DNA from: Plectrocnemia conspersa
Taxonomy: Eukaryota > Arthropoda > Insecta > Trichoptera > Polycentropodidae
Length of the DNA stretch: 64,000 nucleotides
Direction: 5' to 3'
Assembly (NCBI GenBank): GCA_009617715.1
Contig: VTFK01000187.1
Coordinates: forward strand, 1 to 64,000
Below are positions 25,461 through 38,000 of the stretch, in pieces; positions within the stretch are counted from its first letter, which is position 1; the number at the start of each line of letters is the position of its first letter. Made by a program: the position numbers and the translations under genes. Under the pieces are notes generated by a model, which made no database searches, was not told where the DNA came from, and saw only the letters and a program-made list of their open reading frames with translations.

Positions 25461-28400
25461 AAAAGACTTTCTAAGCTATCTCATTTTTCTAGTTGTCTCT
25501 GATATATATGTATGTACATATATATATGAATATACATATATAAACGTAGAGAATAAATTTTTGAATCGATGAATTTGAGCATCGAGGAAAAAGTGTGAGC
25601 TTTAAACTTTACGATATTATACCCTTCAAATATGTATAAAATATTAAAAAAGTAAAAGTTACAACCATTTACGGTTGTAACTTTGGTCCATTACCATATA
25701 AAAGCGTCTGTAGAGAGTTAATGGTGTGATTTAAAAAAAATTAAACTTTCTCACTGAAAACGTGGATAGTTTCCAGATCAGACGTCTTAGAGTCGCACTT
25801 TAAAACTTTCTAAATTCTAAATTCAAGGAAATAATCCAGTTCGAGTCGAAAAATCGTGAGTTTCACATGACCCAATTTCGTTTATTTATTTATTGACTCA
25901 TAAAATTTTCAAATAGTTACGTCATAAATTTACGTTGAAATATGTCCTTTTTTTTAATGACCGAAAATATTAACATAAAATTTAATTATAAAATGGTTGA
26001 AGAATTCGTGCAAACTTTGGCGTTGTAGAACAAATCGATATATGTATAGTAAACGTATAATATATAATATGTATGTACGTGCCACTAGAAAAAAAGTTTT
26101 ATCTGAAGTACATTTAAGTATTATATATACATATATATATGCGAACAAACTTTCTTTGAATATCTGTTTTTATTGAGTGGGAAGTTGTAGTGAAACTGTT
26201 ATTGTAAATGTTGAAATTTTTTATTAATTAGACACTTTTCATGGAAAATTTTAAAAATTACAAAATGAAGTATTTCCAAGAACTGATTAAAAACACTGAG
26301 TCAGTCTGCAATGTGTTGTGGTGGAGTGCTGTCAAGGTGGTTAACAAAGAGCGTTTATATGAGTCATACTCAACCTCTTTTTTTTGCAGGCCAAATACAG
26401 ATGTTACGCGGTCCGCAGCATAATATAATGATGTTAAAATAAAGGTACGTTCCTGTTATCGAGGGACAAATTTATTCAAAATTATTATTTCATGCATACA
26501 TTATTTATTTGGAATTTAAATATTATTTATAAAGGTCATGGTTCGACTTTCGAATTTGTTTGAAGACAGCATGTCAGAGACAGTGCTACGGACTATGAAA
26601 TGTCTTTTATAATTGTATAAACAAATATTTTCATTTTGTAGTTAAAACTAATTTTAAAATTTATGTAACATGAGTTCAGAATTTGATTTTTAGACCCAAC
26701 AGAAAGTGCTTTAATTTATCGCAGTTTGAACACTGGACTTTTCCAATATGCACTTGTTAGAAGAGCTGCAAATTTGAGTGTTTGATAAAATTCGATCTCA
26801 TAGATAAAGTTTGTTGAAGCTTAATAAATAAATAACAATAAAATGGTTAGTCGTGGAATCAGAAATCCTTTGCTCGTCGCTGGCACGTTTGAACATTGAA
26901 CATTGGCAAATATTCTAATTGTTTGTTTTATTGCCAGTGAAATGTAATGTTTGACTTGCAACAAAGGGCTCATCTTTTTCCCATGACACGAAAATGTAAA
27001 GAGATCAGTAATCGAAGGAGCGAAAGAGATAGCGTCGACCTGGACCTTTGTTCTAAGTCTATTTGCTTAGTAACGGAGTTGTTTGAACGGAAATCGCTTT
27101 TTATCATGGCTTCTATTAAATATTATGTAATAAAATATTGACGCTTCTCTAAAGCGTAGAGGGTGAAAAATAGAGAGCGATTTATTTTCGACCTCTCTTT
27201 CTCCGGTTTTAAAAGCCGCATTTTAGTGTAATACGGTCGTAATGGGATTTTGAGTCGATCGACGTTTTTCCTTTGAATTTCTGTTAATGAACGCGGGTAC
27301 GACCCGCCCCGATGTCGAAATGTCAAATTTCCTTTAATTCCCGGGCATCCTTTTAACTCTTCGCCTTCGCCCTCGCGGTGTGTAAAGGACGAGAGAAGAA
27401 TTTCTGGGGACCAAACTCAATTTACGTTCGGGCCACGTCGAAATTTTCGATTCGTTAGGGTCCCATTTTTAAAAATTACAACCGAAATTGCTGGTTAATT
27501 GAATTTTTTTAACGATGCCAATGCTATTGTGTAAATGGGAGTTTTGTATTCATTTTTACTTTACAATGCTTGTAATATGTTTTTAAAATTTTTTTTTACC
27601 AGTTTTATAGTTTGTATATTTATGTATGTAATATTTTTATTAACATGTTCATTGAGAACACCTTATAAATATCATTTGAATTGAATTAATATATTCATAA
27701 TATTATACAGGTTGTTCCGAAAAATTGCTATCTCGCAAGCCTATCGTGCTATTGAAAAAATAAAAATAAAGTTACTTTCATAGCCACGAAAACATCGCGA
27801 TGGCCTTGACAGTACGTTTAAAATATACATACAATACACAAATAAAAAAGCACTGTATGTACGTACATACATATGTAGATATTCAAATAGTAAATATAAA
27901 TCTTTAATCAGCATCGGATTATGTGCTATTTTATAAAAGTATGTGCCAAGGTAGAATATTGCCCGCGGGAAAACACATTCACTTTTATATTTTTTTACAA
28001 TCGAAAATATTTTTTATAGTTTTGCATACTAGTTTATCTAAAAAAAAGCGTAAAATACTATTATTAAAGTTTAATTTTAAATATGAATAATTATGTATTA
28101 AAAATACAACTAATCTTTAAATTTCTATTGCACTAAATATGAAAGATGTTTATGGAGCATATCAATTAATGATTTATGTCAATGTGTTGTTTTCTCAAGG
28201 TAAAAAGTTCTACAAGTGATAAAAGAAAACCCTAATAAATCTTGCAAAGGCTACTAATCTTTAAATAGCGATACTCATGTTGAAGCTATTTAATATATAT
28301 ATATATATATAAAGGTAGGGTTTCAAAAACTTTTCTTTTAATGGAACACTTCGTAAATTTAAAAATTTTGCAAGAGCACCTTGTTTATTTTATGAGGTAA

Positions 28401-28945
28401 TATTATATATTATAATATATAAGGTTAATCAAAATTAAAATAGATGAAAAAAATATTAATATTAATATAAGAAAATAAAGTTCCTAATGATTTCGGTAAT
28501 ATTGGGTGAATATCCATGAAATGGAAACGTCGAGCTTATTCCATAAATTTGACTTCATTGCAGGATAATAAAAAAATCCTGCTTTACATAAATATGTCGT
28601 AGTAAACGAAAGAAAAACAATAATTGCTTGTTTTGGCATACAAATGTACTCTTCTGATAAAATCACCCATAAGTTAATTATTGACTGGTATTTTTTATTT
28701 CAAATCAGAGACACTAATTAAACTAATTTATAAATCACTTGCAATTAAGCCTACTGGTTTAAGTAAATTTCATTGCATTGTAAAAATATTGGCAAGATAT
28801 GCAATATTTGTAAACAATGTAATTTTTGTTAAAAAGGCAATAAAATATTTGTTCTGTTTTTTGTCAAAAGTTAAGAATTTTTGGGATATAAATTCGCCTC
28901 TATCCATAATTTAATAAAATAATAACTTATCAATTATATATTCAC

Positions 28946-29093
28946 CTGTACACTGGCGCATCGTCTTTGTACCACACGATCAGTAGAACAGTAGAGGGAT
29001 TCGAATTCAACGCCCCAGTATTAGAAGGGATTGTGTCACAAGGTAATTCAGCAACGCCTCCTGCTATTCCCAGAATCTTGGCTTCTTCGCTGC
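28946..29093 (-). CDS. Sidestep-family gene, exon 2: first half of Ig1 (V-type)
   Basis: The acceptor is a pyrimidine-rich ...TTTCAG ending at 29094 and the donor is GTGAAT at 28945. The exon enters in phase 1 and leaves in phase 2. It encodes residues 46-94 plus two bases: the start of the mature protein, then the B-strand cysteine (C64, in ELPCD) and the C-strand tryptophan (W86, in VWYKDD), ending in APVY. The split codon AG|C gives Ser, restoring the family motif PVYS. The stretch between Cys and Trp (residues 65-85) is somewhat long and Ser/Asn/Thr-rich, as in a B-C loop. Similarity to Sidestep Ig1 is clear to me from the motif order; the exact paralog is not. Confidence 0.93.
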
Positions 29094-32000
29094 CTGAAAC
29101 AATTAATTTTGCTTTGTATTACTTCATATATAAGTATACATATTTAAATACATGGATATGCAAGAAATTTACAACAAACGCTTAATATAAAATGTACACG
29201 CGTTTGTGTAGTGTGCATTATACATATGTTATACTCAATTTGATATTAATGATCCGGATCTATGTAGTAGCGTGTCCAACAAAAGGTCGAAAGGTATGAT
29301 GTTCCCCCTGAGGTTGTAATCCGATGAAATTGTGACCTTTTTAAACATTTATTATTTAAATTATTAATGAATGTGCTGCTTCGAGGATTTGATGCCTTTA
29401 ACGGTGTATTATTTTTTTAATAAATTAAAAATGGTAATATTGAATTAAAATATTTTTATTTAATTGAGAATTCACGGCGAATCTTTCTTGATCTTAAATA
29501 AATAATTAACATACAATTATCTGTTAAATAAATAAGCATACAAAAATATAATGTACACAATGAAATTATAATATTTCACGCAGCGAGACTATAGTGAGGT
29601 TTTTAATAAGTGATAATATTTCTGTTAAAATAAATAATATTTATGAGTACTAAATCATTATTAAATATTTTTAATAATAATTTGCAAAAGTGTATATGTA
29701 TTCTTAAAGTGATATATTATAAAATAAATAAATTTGTAATTGCTATTATTGCTACATAATTACCATTATAATACAAATTTTATATTTTGCAATATACACA
29801 AGTTTTCCATAAGTTGCACTTTAGTTTATTTTATATATGTAAGATTCAATGCATGTAGAACAACGAAAGTTGAAAATAGTTCAAATAAAAATTTAATAAA
29901 ATATTTTAAAGAGCTGAATTTATCCTTGATAAAAAAATAGAAAAAAATAGTACTGTTATAATAAATTTTAAAGAGGATTCAAGATTCTACGAATAATACA
30001 ATAAAACAACCACATATATATATAGTATATATACGTTTAGACCTTCATATTAGATTTATTATTTAAAGCACAATGTTATTTCAACGTGATATTTAAAAAT
30101 AGGATTTAAATGATGAAAGGTAACGCAAAAACTCAAGAACTGATATTTACGTAAATGAAAAGTAAATATATACAATAATTCTATATTTAAAATTATAATT
30201 GAATTATTATTTATATAAAAAAGGATATGTAAATAACTTTTAAAATTTGATATTTATGTGAATGAAAAAAATATTTAAATAAAAATTATAAAAATGTTAC
30301 TGGTATTCTATATTAAAAATTTTTTTTTTAAATAATTTTATTCTGAAACCTTTATATTTTATTCTGAAATATTTAAATTAATGTTATACAATTTTGTGTA
30401 GTTTCCTTTCGAAGGCATCAGTAAGAGAGATTTTTGCAACACTATGTGTTTAGTAGTTGGTTGTTAATGAATAGTATTTATTTTGAAACTTTGCCCCTTT
30501 TTGCTGGAAATGTTTTTTCAAGCAAAATTTTTAAAATTCTCTAAGAACTATAACTTTAAATTGCCAACGTTCACCAACATTTAAGTACATATTTTTTCTG
30601 TATAGATAAGCTAATACAAATCTACATTATTTATATTATATTTAAAAAAATACGTTTTTTTAGAATTTGATGATTTTTATAAATATTTTGATAAGTGTTT
30701 TACAGTTTAAATCGATAAAATCAATTTTGTAGTCCATTCTCAAGCGCGCCCAGAACCGGGATTTCCTTTACTCTCAAATTTGCTTACACGTGACATCTCT
30801 TCTGTCATCTGGCAAGCTCTCGCTGCGCGCAGTTTTGTGCAATTAAATAAATAGTGAAATATGTTATAATCACAGAATTTTTCTTACAAAGTGTTAATTG
30901 AAGATGATTCAAAGTGATGTAGCACTTGGAATTATAGTAAATATAATTAAAACTATTAAATATGAGTGTGCCATTAAGTGTTTAGTTATATGAATAATAT
31001 ATCACGGTTATTTTAACAAAATTACTATTGACTTTCTAGGATAAAATAATAATAAAAACAGCGGTGATTTGGCAATTACAGGTATACATACCAAAGGAAA
31101 AATAAGCCACTCTTAGATATTTTGGTTATCGATTATTCCAGGTATGCAATCATATATTTATAATTATTGTAAAATGTCGTCTATTAGATAACATCAAAAA
31201 AACTACACATATGTATATTGCGAGTCATCACTCGGAACAAAACGATCTAGGTGATTTTTTTTGCTGCAATAATGGTTTTAATTTATTTTTCTGTAAACAA
31301 GCTTCTTCAGCCAAATAACAAAAGAAAGAAAGTATCCCCAAATATCAATAGATAAAAAATACGTTTTATTAGCATTTATATGGTTTGATCGACATTAACC
31401 TCAATCTTCATACGTACTAAGTATATATAACATGTTCACGTTAAAAACGTACCTAGTTCATTTAAATCTAACGTATATGTGCATTAAATCGGAAGCAATG
31501 TATTATAAAAGGAAAAACTCACTTTTCGGCCTCGGAGCCCGTTGACGGGAATTCAAAATTTAAAGATTTCATTACGAAGATTATTTTATGATTGTTTATC
31601 TAGTTTAATCAATGTATTCTTCTATTCCTTAACACATTATGTATATATTTAATTTTCATAGTTATAGCACACTTAGTTAATTTGCAATCCGATTATTTAT
31701 ATTCAGTCAAATCGAACAACACACATGACGAATTAATGAAAATTATAGTTGCGTAGCAAAATTTTATTTATAAATAATAATTATTTACAACTGTTGCTAC
31801 GTTGATGTCAGCCATCTTGTTTTATATTTGAATGCTTGTTTTTCATTGGTCGAAACAACCGAATGCATTATCGGCGGCTCGAAAATCAAATTTTTATTTT
31901 TATTAATATAATTAAATATATTTCCTTTGTTTATGTGTATTATTATACACCGTTCATATATAGATAAGAATTTAATTCAAATTAAAAGCCCGCTATCTGG

Positions 32001-34839
32001 GGATAATTTTATCCAGGAACTTTGACCCATGCGTTCACCTGAGAATGGCAGGAACACCGGGGCCTCAACTTCAGGGCGAAGGTGATAATGTACAAAGCCA
32101 TCTTCGTCTCGACAATCACGTACGCGGTGTGGACCGAAAGAGCTTCCCGCGGACTACCGAACACTCAGACGTCGGCGTTGAGGCTTCTCACGTCATCCTA
32201 CAACACAGCGTTGATTTCGGAAATGTGCGTGATGGCCGGCGTGGAGCCCATCGATTTAACCGCCAAGATGAGGGCCGCAGTTTACTACCACGGGCAACGG
32301 GACTACTGACCAAAAAGTTCCTTCCCCTGATCTCAGGGAGACTATGATGGATGAGGAGAGAGCAGACAACAAAAATTGAACTATCTGACTTGATGGTAAG
32401 AAAAGAACAATATTTATATTTTAAAAATCTTTCTGTGTTAAAAATAGCTTTAATTATCTATATGAAAAAAACAGTATAAAAGACAACAAAAAACCACTAT
32501 AAATAATTTATATTCCTAGAAAAAAAAAATTCTTGTAATATAAGTAAACATGGAAATAATATTTTATAAACAACAGTTTTAGATAAAAACTATTTACTTC
32601 TATCGAGTAATAAATATTAATTTGTAACACTAACTGCAATCTTACAAGTAAAGTATTAATAATTTAAGTTCGATGTATTATCAATTAATAATGGTAATAT
32701 ATGTTTGACATTCTACTCTATTGCATAAAAATATTACTTTGAACTAAACATAAGCTTATATTTGTTTTATTTAAAGAAAAATTTGATATATAATAAAACC
32801 TGATATAGTTTTTCAAGATCTGACATTTTTTATGTCTTAGACATCTCACGCAATAATATATCCATTATAAAATAAACAGGTATATTAAAAGTTTACGTTA
32901 AAAGTATTTAACTTTTAAGTATCTTTATGTTATAAATTTTGTGGTAGATAATATATGAAATGCATGTTTTATTTAATTGAACATAACCACCTTAAATTTT
33001 ATATAATAATGCGTAAAATTTTTTTATATTAAATATTTATTTTTATTAAATACATTTAAGAGCTTGTATAAAACTTTATATTTATGAAAAATTAAGTTGA
33101 AAAATCAATTAATCTAACCATTATCGATGTCATTAACGTCTCTAGAATGAGATCTTAAACGCCAGATAATTATTAACATAAAGTAAGGGAGATTCGTATA
33201 AATGCCCATCGGATAAGCTTTAAATTTAAAAACTTTTTTAAAATTATCAAAGCCGCAAAGTTTGCGCCCGACCGGACGGACGATAAGAACTTTTCCACAT
33301 TTTCCGAAAGGTGATAAATTTTAATATTGAATTTTTCCCCCGACACACGAGAAACGCGATAAATTATTAATTCTTCATGCAATACAGCAATAATAAAGAA
33401 AGTATTAGCAATGCGAACCCAGCTAACACGCCACAATTTATGTCTTTGAAAACGGTAATAAAATACTAGAGTTTTATAAACGGTTCCATTTTTTAATGAT
33501 ACGTATTATTATATATATAATAATTTAATTTAAAATTAAAATTTGGTAGGTTAAAGGTTAAACGTCTCTTTTACTAATTATTATGATAAATTAAAACAAA
33601 GTATTTGTCAAAAATATTCTAGAAATTTAATAACCATGTAATTTTCTTTTTCATTGAGAAATTCAGCAAATATCCCACGCTTTTTTTTAATCATTATTTA
33701 ATTATAATATTATGAAAAGTTAGCTCTTAGCAATACTTTATATGACAGATAAAACAATTTATTTTCAGTTAACTGTACTAAATATAAATAAACATGAAAA
33801 TCAATTATATTCGTAATTTTACGAGTAATCGAGAATAGGACTCGTAGTGAAAATTAATAATCTAATATTCATCACTCGCTTCTATAGGGTTTATCTTACG
33901 CATAAATTTATTATCAAGAATCCTAAATTCGGTGAGCTTTGTTAACAACTTTGTGTTTTCAGCCATAAAATGATTGCAATTCAAATACATGTAATTAATA
34001 TCAAACTTTGTATTACAAAGCATTACGATTTTAATTTATTAGTTTTGCGTATGTGATTGAATTTATGGGCGTAAATTTCTAAATTTATGCGTTTACTAAA
34101 CATATAATTATTGAAGTCTACATTACGTTTTTTTTTAATTTATCGTCATGTCAATCTGAAAAATAGTATTTTACCCTTTAATTATGTTTTATAGTGCTTT
34201 GTTGGCTGAATCAGGAAGTGCATAAATAAAGGCATATGTGAAGAATGGTCTATAAAAAAATTAATCAAAGTGTGATATACGTTTTATTTTATCGTATTTC
34301 ATACATCTAACGATAAATCTTACTTGAAAATATGTGTTTTTGTCAGAAATGAGTTGAACCGGTTTGCTTTGCATTTTTTGTCTGTAAATTCGATTTTATT
34401 TTTATAATATTTTTTATAACCAATAGATTTACTTGTCTTATATGCGCTTCACTTGGACGCCAACGTTGAATGTATTCTCTTTTAATCAAATACTTATACT
34501 ACATAATCAGGGTTTTATGTTAATGCAAAAGAGGTGAATAATCCGCCTCAGCGCTGACCATAAATAATTAACATAAGCGCTTGAAGCGGCGGCGCGCACT
34601 TACACACATTTAACAATATGGCATTATAAGCTTACTGTCCCGATAGTTTCTGTGGCTAATGGAGAGCGAAACTTTATCTTACTGATAAAGTCATATATGA
34701 AATGTCCGAGGTTTTACAGAAAATCATCTTGTTGATCACTGAGTAAATCTTAACAGCAGCAAAAGATCCAATTCAAGCGAAAATAATTACTAGTATTTTT
34801 TTTTGCAAAAGAGAGCAAACCATAGAGCGATTACTTCAC
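29094..34839. other. Intron 1 (5.7 kb)
   Basis: Intron between the signal-peptide exon and Ig1. It contains an R1-like relic (32040-32380). A CpG-containing block at 30735-30850 includes CACGTG and GCGCGC motifs. A further block at 34540-34720, just downstream of exon 1 in the gene's direction, is GC-richer and may be regulatory. The rest is AT-rich. Confidence 0.55.
32040..32380 (+). mobile_element. R1-like non-LTR retrotransposon relic, region downstream of RT
   Basis: A plus-strand frame from about 32060 reads NFRAKVIMYKAIFVSTITYA, VW, then ALRLLTSSYNTAL, EMCVMAGVEPIDLTAKMRAA and VYYHG. This order (Y-K-A-I-F-x-S-x-I-x-Y-A-x-x-W, then R-x-L-T-x-x-Y-x-T-A, then AGVxPIDL) is the conserved stretch after the reverse transcriptase in R1-clade and related insect elements. 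A stop follows at about 32308, and after a shift DLRETMMDEE resembles the next conserved block. The segment is much richer in GC than its surroundings, as expected of inserted coding DNA. It is a truncated, dead copy. Confidence 0.75.
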
Positions 34840-34975
34840 TGTTTACGAACACAGTTAGAAATAGCAATAATGCCATATATTCCAGGAAGGTGCCCGTGTA
34901 CATCTTGGAGTTGTTTTTGGTTAATGACATTTTCTTGGAGGACACTGACGATGCTATTTTAAGATCTTCGGCCAT
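34840..34975 (-). CDS. Sidestep-family gene, exon 1: start codon and signal peptide
   Basis: This exon reads 45 codons plus one base. An in-frame TAA lies immediately before the ATG at 34975, so that is the first possible start. In-frame ATGs at 34930 (residue 16) and 34903 (residue 25) are alternatives; starting at residue 25 gives a conventional signal peptide. The hydrophobic core is MALLLFLTVFV (residues 34-44), followed by Asn-Ser, a reasonable signal-peptidase context. The donor at 34839 is GTGAAG, a weak match to consensus, but it gives the phase 1 needed to join exon 2 and completes a Ser codon. The frame continues past the donor to a stop near 34790, so the exon call rests on the phase, the signal peptide and the upstream position. 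A different first exon further upstream remains possible. Confidence 0.6.
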
Positions 34976-35008
34976 TTACGTCGTAACTTAGTTACTTAAT
35001 ATTAATGC

Positions 35009-35024
35009 TCTAGATAAGAAAATT
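35009..35024 (-). promoter_or_regulatory. Possible splice acceptor upstream of the start codon
   Basis: On the minus strand, TTTTCTTATCTAG ends at 35010, 34 bases before the ATG at 34975. If used, the start codon would be in an exon preceded by a 5'UTR intron and the promoter would lie farther right. No 5'UTR exon could be identified. Confidence 0.25.
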
Positions 35025-38000
35025 ATTGTTATGAAATTTCTCTCAAATCAACTATTTAGTGCCCTTATGCGATTGTTATTAATTATATCTGTTACTATTT
35101 TTTTATTCATGCTATATATACTTTTCATTTTATTATCTTGTTAATTTTAAATTTACTTTTATATTTTAATTTTCATAGAAATTTGTACTTTCTTAATAAT
35201 ATATTAAATTAAAAATATAAGTTTATTATACTAAGCTCTTGTAGAAATTATAATTTTAATATCGAGTTTGTAGTTAAAATATTAGTTAATGTTATGGACG
35301 TTATTTATATATTGTATTTTGTGTTATATCATTTTTTCGTTATAAGAGATCTTATCACTCACACAAATAAAAACGTCTTCATTACCAACTTTTTACGAAA
35401 AATTTATAAAGGCGATGTTTCTTTAATCATTGTTTAATCTTGTTTCAAATCGTGCGGATTATTTAAATATGATTTATGCGTGTAGATTCGGATTGTATGC
35501 CGAATTTTTTTCAGGGTATCGTGCCTGAAGTCGAGAGGAATGAGGCGCCCAGTCTATCAATCAATCATTATAATATTTAGTCCCCATGTAATATTAATGT
35601 CGCCGCCGTGTCACGAGATGGTGCCAGGCACCAATCAAGGCTTTGCCTCCACGCGGAAATTTATTCCCTCGGGGGCAAAGCGCGGAGAGGAGAGGAGAAA
35701 AAAAACGGCGGAAAAGAGGAGGAGAAAGAGTAGGAAAATACGTCAAAACAAATATTTCACTTGAATAATTCCACCGCGCGCTCGAATAGATGATTTGTGT
35801 ATTGTGAACGTGGTCAATTTGCGAGAATGTCAAATCAATAGTTGCTGCAGGGGATGTAAAATAAAAGTACCATATCAAAAATATGAAATATTAAATTGTT
35901 TATATATATACTATATCTATATATATTTGTATATATTTAAAGAAAACATAGAAGTACCTGAATATCAAAAACGCTCAATTTGTGCCGGTAAACAGGTCGC
36001 CTACGTAAAAAAAAGTATGTTATTTCCCAGGTGTATTCTTAAACTTTTATATTCATAATCATAAAAGGAACAACAAGGATAAAATCTTGGAATTTGAGTA
36101 CGCATTCAAGATTACACGTAAAATATTTTAAGTGGAAAAATATACTAAAGAGTGAAGTTTATACAATGATAATACAAGCATGTGTGGTTGATACAGAGCT
36201 GAATTAATAATACTACTAAAACAACCAAGGACGTAAATATATTTAAATTTATAAAGGTTTAACACGCAAAAAACATGATCAAATTTAAAGGTTAAGATTT
36301 TTAGCAATCTTGGGTCAGAAACATTACAAGCTTCTGAATTATATCAGTTGAAACATAAGATTTTAGTTGATAAAAAATACTAAATAAAAAATAAAATGAA
36401 CATTAACATCAGAAAACATTAATTCTAATGAAATACATATTTATGAGAGAGTTAGTTGATGTTCTAATTTTAGAGTAATATTATAGGTAATATAATTTGT
36501 GTAGGTTATAATATAATTTGTATAATAAGCTGAGTAAATGTCGTGTAAACTTAGTAATATTTGTCGATTTCGTTCGATTATTTTAATTTTTTCAATACAC
36601 AATGAATTGTTATAATATTATTTAAGTATCGCAATATGTATTTTTATTCTAAAATAAATTTGTCTGTAATTATATTTAAAATATATTTCAGTTATGTATA
36701 ATTTAAAAGCATGACACAAATGTCTTAAAATAACGTATATTAAATATATATTTATAGAAACCAATTATGCATAATGTAGAATATATTTATGTTTTATTTT
36801 TACATTTAAGTTTTGTACCTTTTATATTTACAACATAAAATACTTTTAAAATTTACCCTTCAGAAATTTTATATTTAAAAAAAATATATACATTATAATA
36901 TCGGGTTTGCTTTGCTTACATTAATAATAGCTATTTATGATAAAAATATTTTCTTCGAAAACTTTGTTGCTCGAATCCCTTTAAAAATATATAATTATAT
37001 AAAATGTATATTTATAAAAATATTTAGATTAAACCAATCAAATAATTACATTTATTACGATAATTCAAAAAATACAAGAAATACACTTACACTGTAAAAC
37101 TATGATAAACAATAATTTTGACGAGAGGAAAACTTTTTTCATTTGAACCCTTTATTTTCGACTTATACGAGATAGTCTCTAGAAGGTATTATACACTTTT
37201 ACGCTTCATGGATGTAACGTTTGCGGAAAAATAAATAAAAACGTAGATTCAGTCTTATATAAGTTTTCCTATTACGGTCGATGGAAATAATAGAGCAAAA
37301 GTAAAATCGACGTTCTTCCCTTATCGGAAATTCGATAAATGAGTTGCGAATTTTCCCCTAGCGGTGATATTATTACGTATTTTGTTTTTCTTCTTCTTCT
37401 AACCCAAATGGATTCTGACAAATCGGGATGGTTTAGTATATATTATTTTGTATGATTTCGCACAATGTAATATTTGATGTGTACACATTATTTATTAATT
37501 AAATTTAATATTGTACTATCATATTAATATAGTTTATTATTATTTTAAATATAATTTATATTGAAACACAATTATATATTAAATAAAAAATATAAATTTA
37601 ATTGTTTAATGAAATATTAGAGTAGATGTTGTAAATTGATCTGGGGTTTAGCTTTAATCTTTTATTTCAGAAGTTAGAGAAAAAGCTTTAATGAATTTAA
37701 AAAATATTTTATTAGTCTAAGATTAAAAATGAATATATTTTAATTATAATGGATAACCTTTGATCTAGGTTTTATAATATCATAAATAAATACCAAAGTT
37801 TTTACGTAATATCAGCATGTTAGCCAAAAACTAATTAGAGAAACATATTTACACTTACGATTAAAACAAAACATATTTTATTTCTAATAAAATTATTTAG
37901 TTATTTAAAGATAATTTTTTTATATTTTCCTAATCATAATATTGTAACCTAGTTAATTCTAATCAATTAAATGTTCTTACAACAGGGCGACAGTATTCGT

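Larger units (their letters stand above)
20054..28945. other. Intron 2 (8.9 kb)
   Basis: Intron splitting Ig1. It contains a long (TA)n tract (21643-21766) and a Tc1/mariner-class relic (25220-25460). CpG-richer blocks without coherent frames are at about 23150-23420 and 27140-27480; these are candidate regulatory sequence. The remainder (20220-21600, 21900-23100, 23700-25200, 25500-27100 and 27500-28940) is AT-rich with short TATG/TACA simple repeats and nothing recognisable. Confidence 0.7.
1508..34975 (-). other. Partial gene span: Sidestep-family Ig receptor, exons 1-7
   Basis: Seven minus-strand exons (34975-34840, 29093-28946, 20053-19857, 8104-7994, 4990-4682, 1874-1720, 1655-1508) join to 1204 coding bases, 401 codons plus one base, with no stop. 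Junction phases agree at every step (1, 2, 1, 1, 1, 0, then 1 at the open end). Predicted protein: signal peptide (about residues 26-46), Ig1 (47-160; C64, W86, C141), Ig2 (161-300; C193, W206, C280) and Ig3 (301-401; C324, W337, C379). Hallmarks of the Sidestep family are ELPCD and VWYKDDAPVYS in Ig1, YRCRADF, the Ig1-Ig2 linker with AGPYREGD, GNPPPTIRWYR, and GARPPASISW in Ig3. Known family members are surface receptors in nerve-muscle and neuron-neuron recognition, binding Beaten-path proteins; that role is inferred here. The C-terminal half is outside the window. Which paralog it is cannot be decided from the sequence alone. Confidence 0.9.

Noticed and set aside
26700..26790. 30-codon plus-strand open stretch after TTTTTAG (IYRSLNTGLFQYALV...)
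   Set aside because: Too short, no recognisable family, no matching donor or neighbouring exon.
27711..27790. ACAGGTTGTTCCGAAAAATTGC resembling the ACAGGGTGTTCCG end of some insect DNA transposons
   Set aside because: Only one end seen, no inverse partner or duplication found nearby.
31535..31590. Minus-strand segment ending in canonical GTGAGT at about 31523, a possible extra exon
   Set aside because: Its open frame from the local ATG ends in phase 2, which does not join exon 2 (phase 1), and no acceptor or signal peptide is evident.
32045..32347. 100-codon plus-strand frame overlapping the R1-like relic
   Set aside because: It is the +1 shadow of the frame that shows the retrotransposon motifs; its own translation resembles nothing.
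33173..33436. 87-codon minus-strand frame with a hydrophobic start, considered as signal-peptide exon
   Set aside because: No suitable phase-1 donor after the hydrophobic part; the frame at 34975-34840 fits better.
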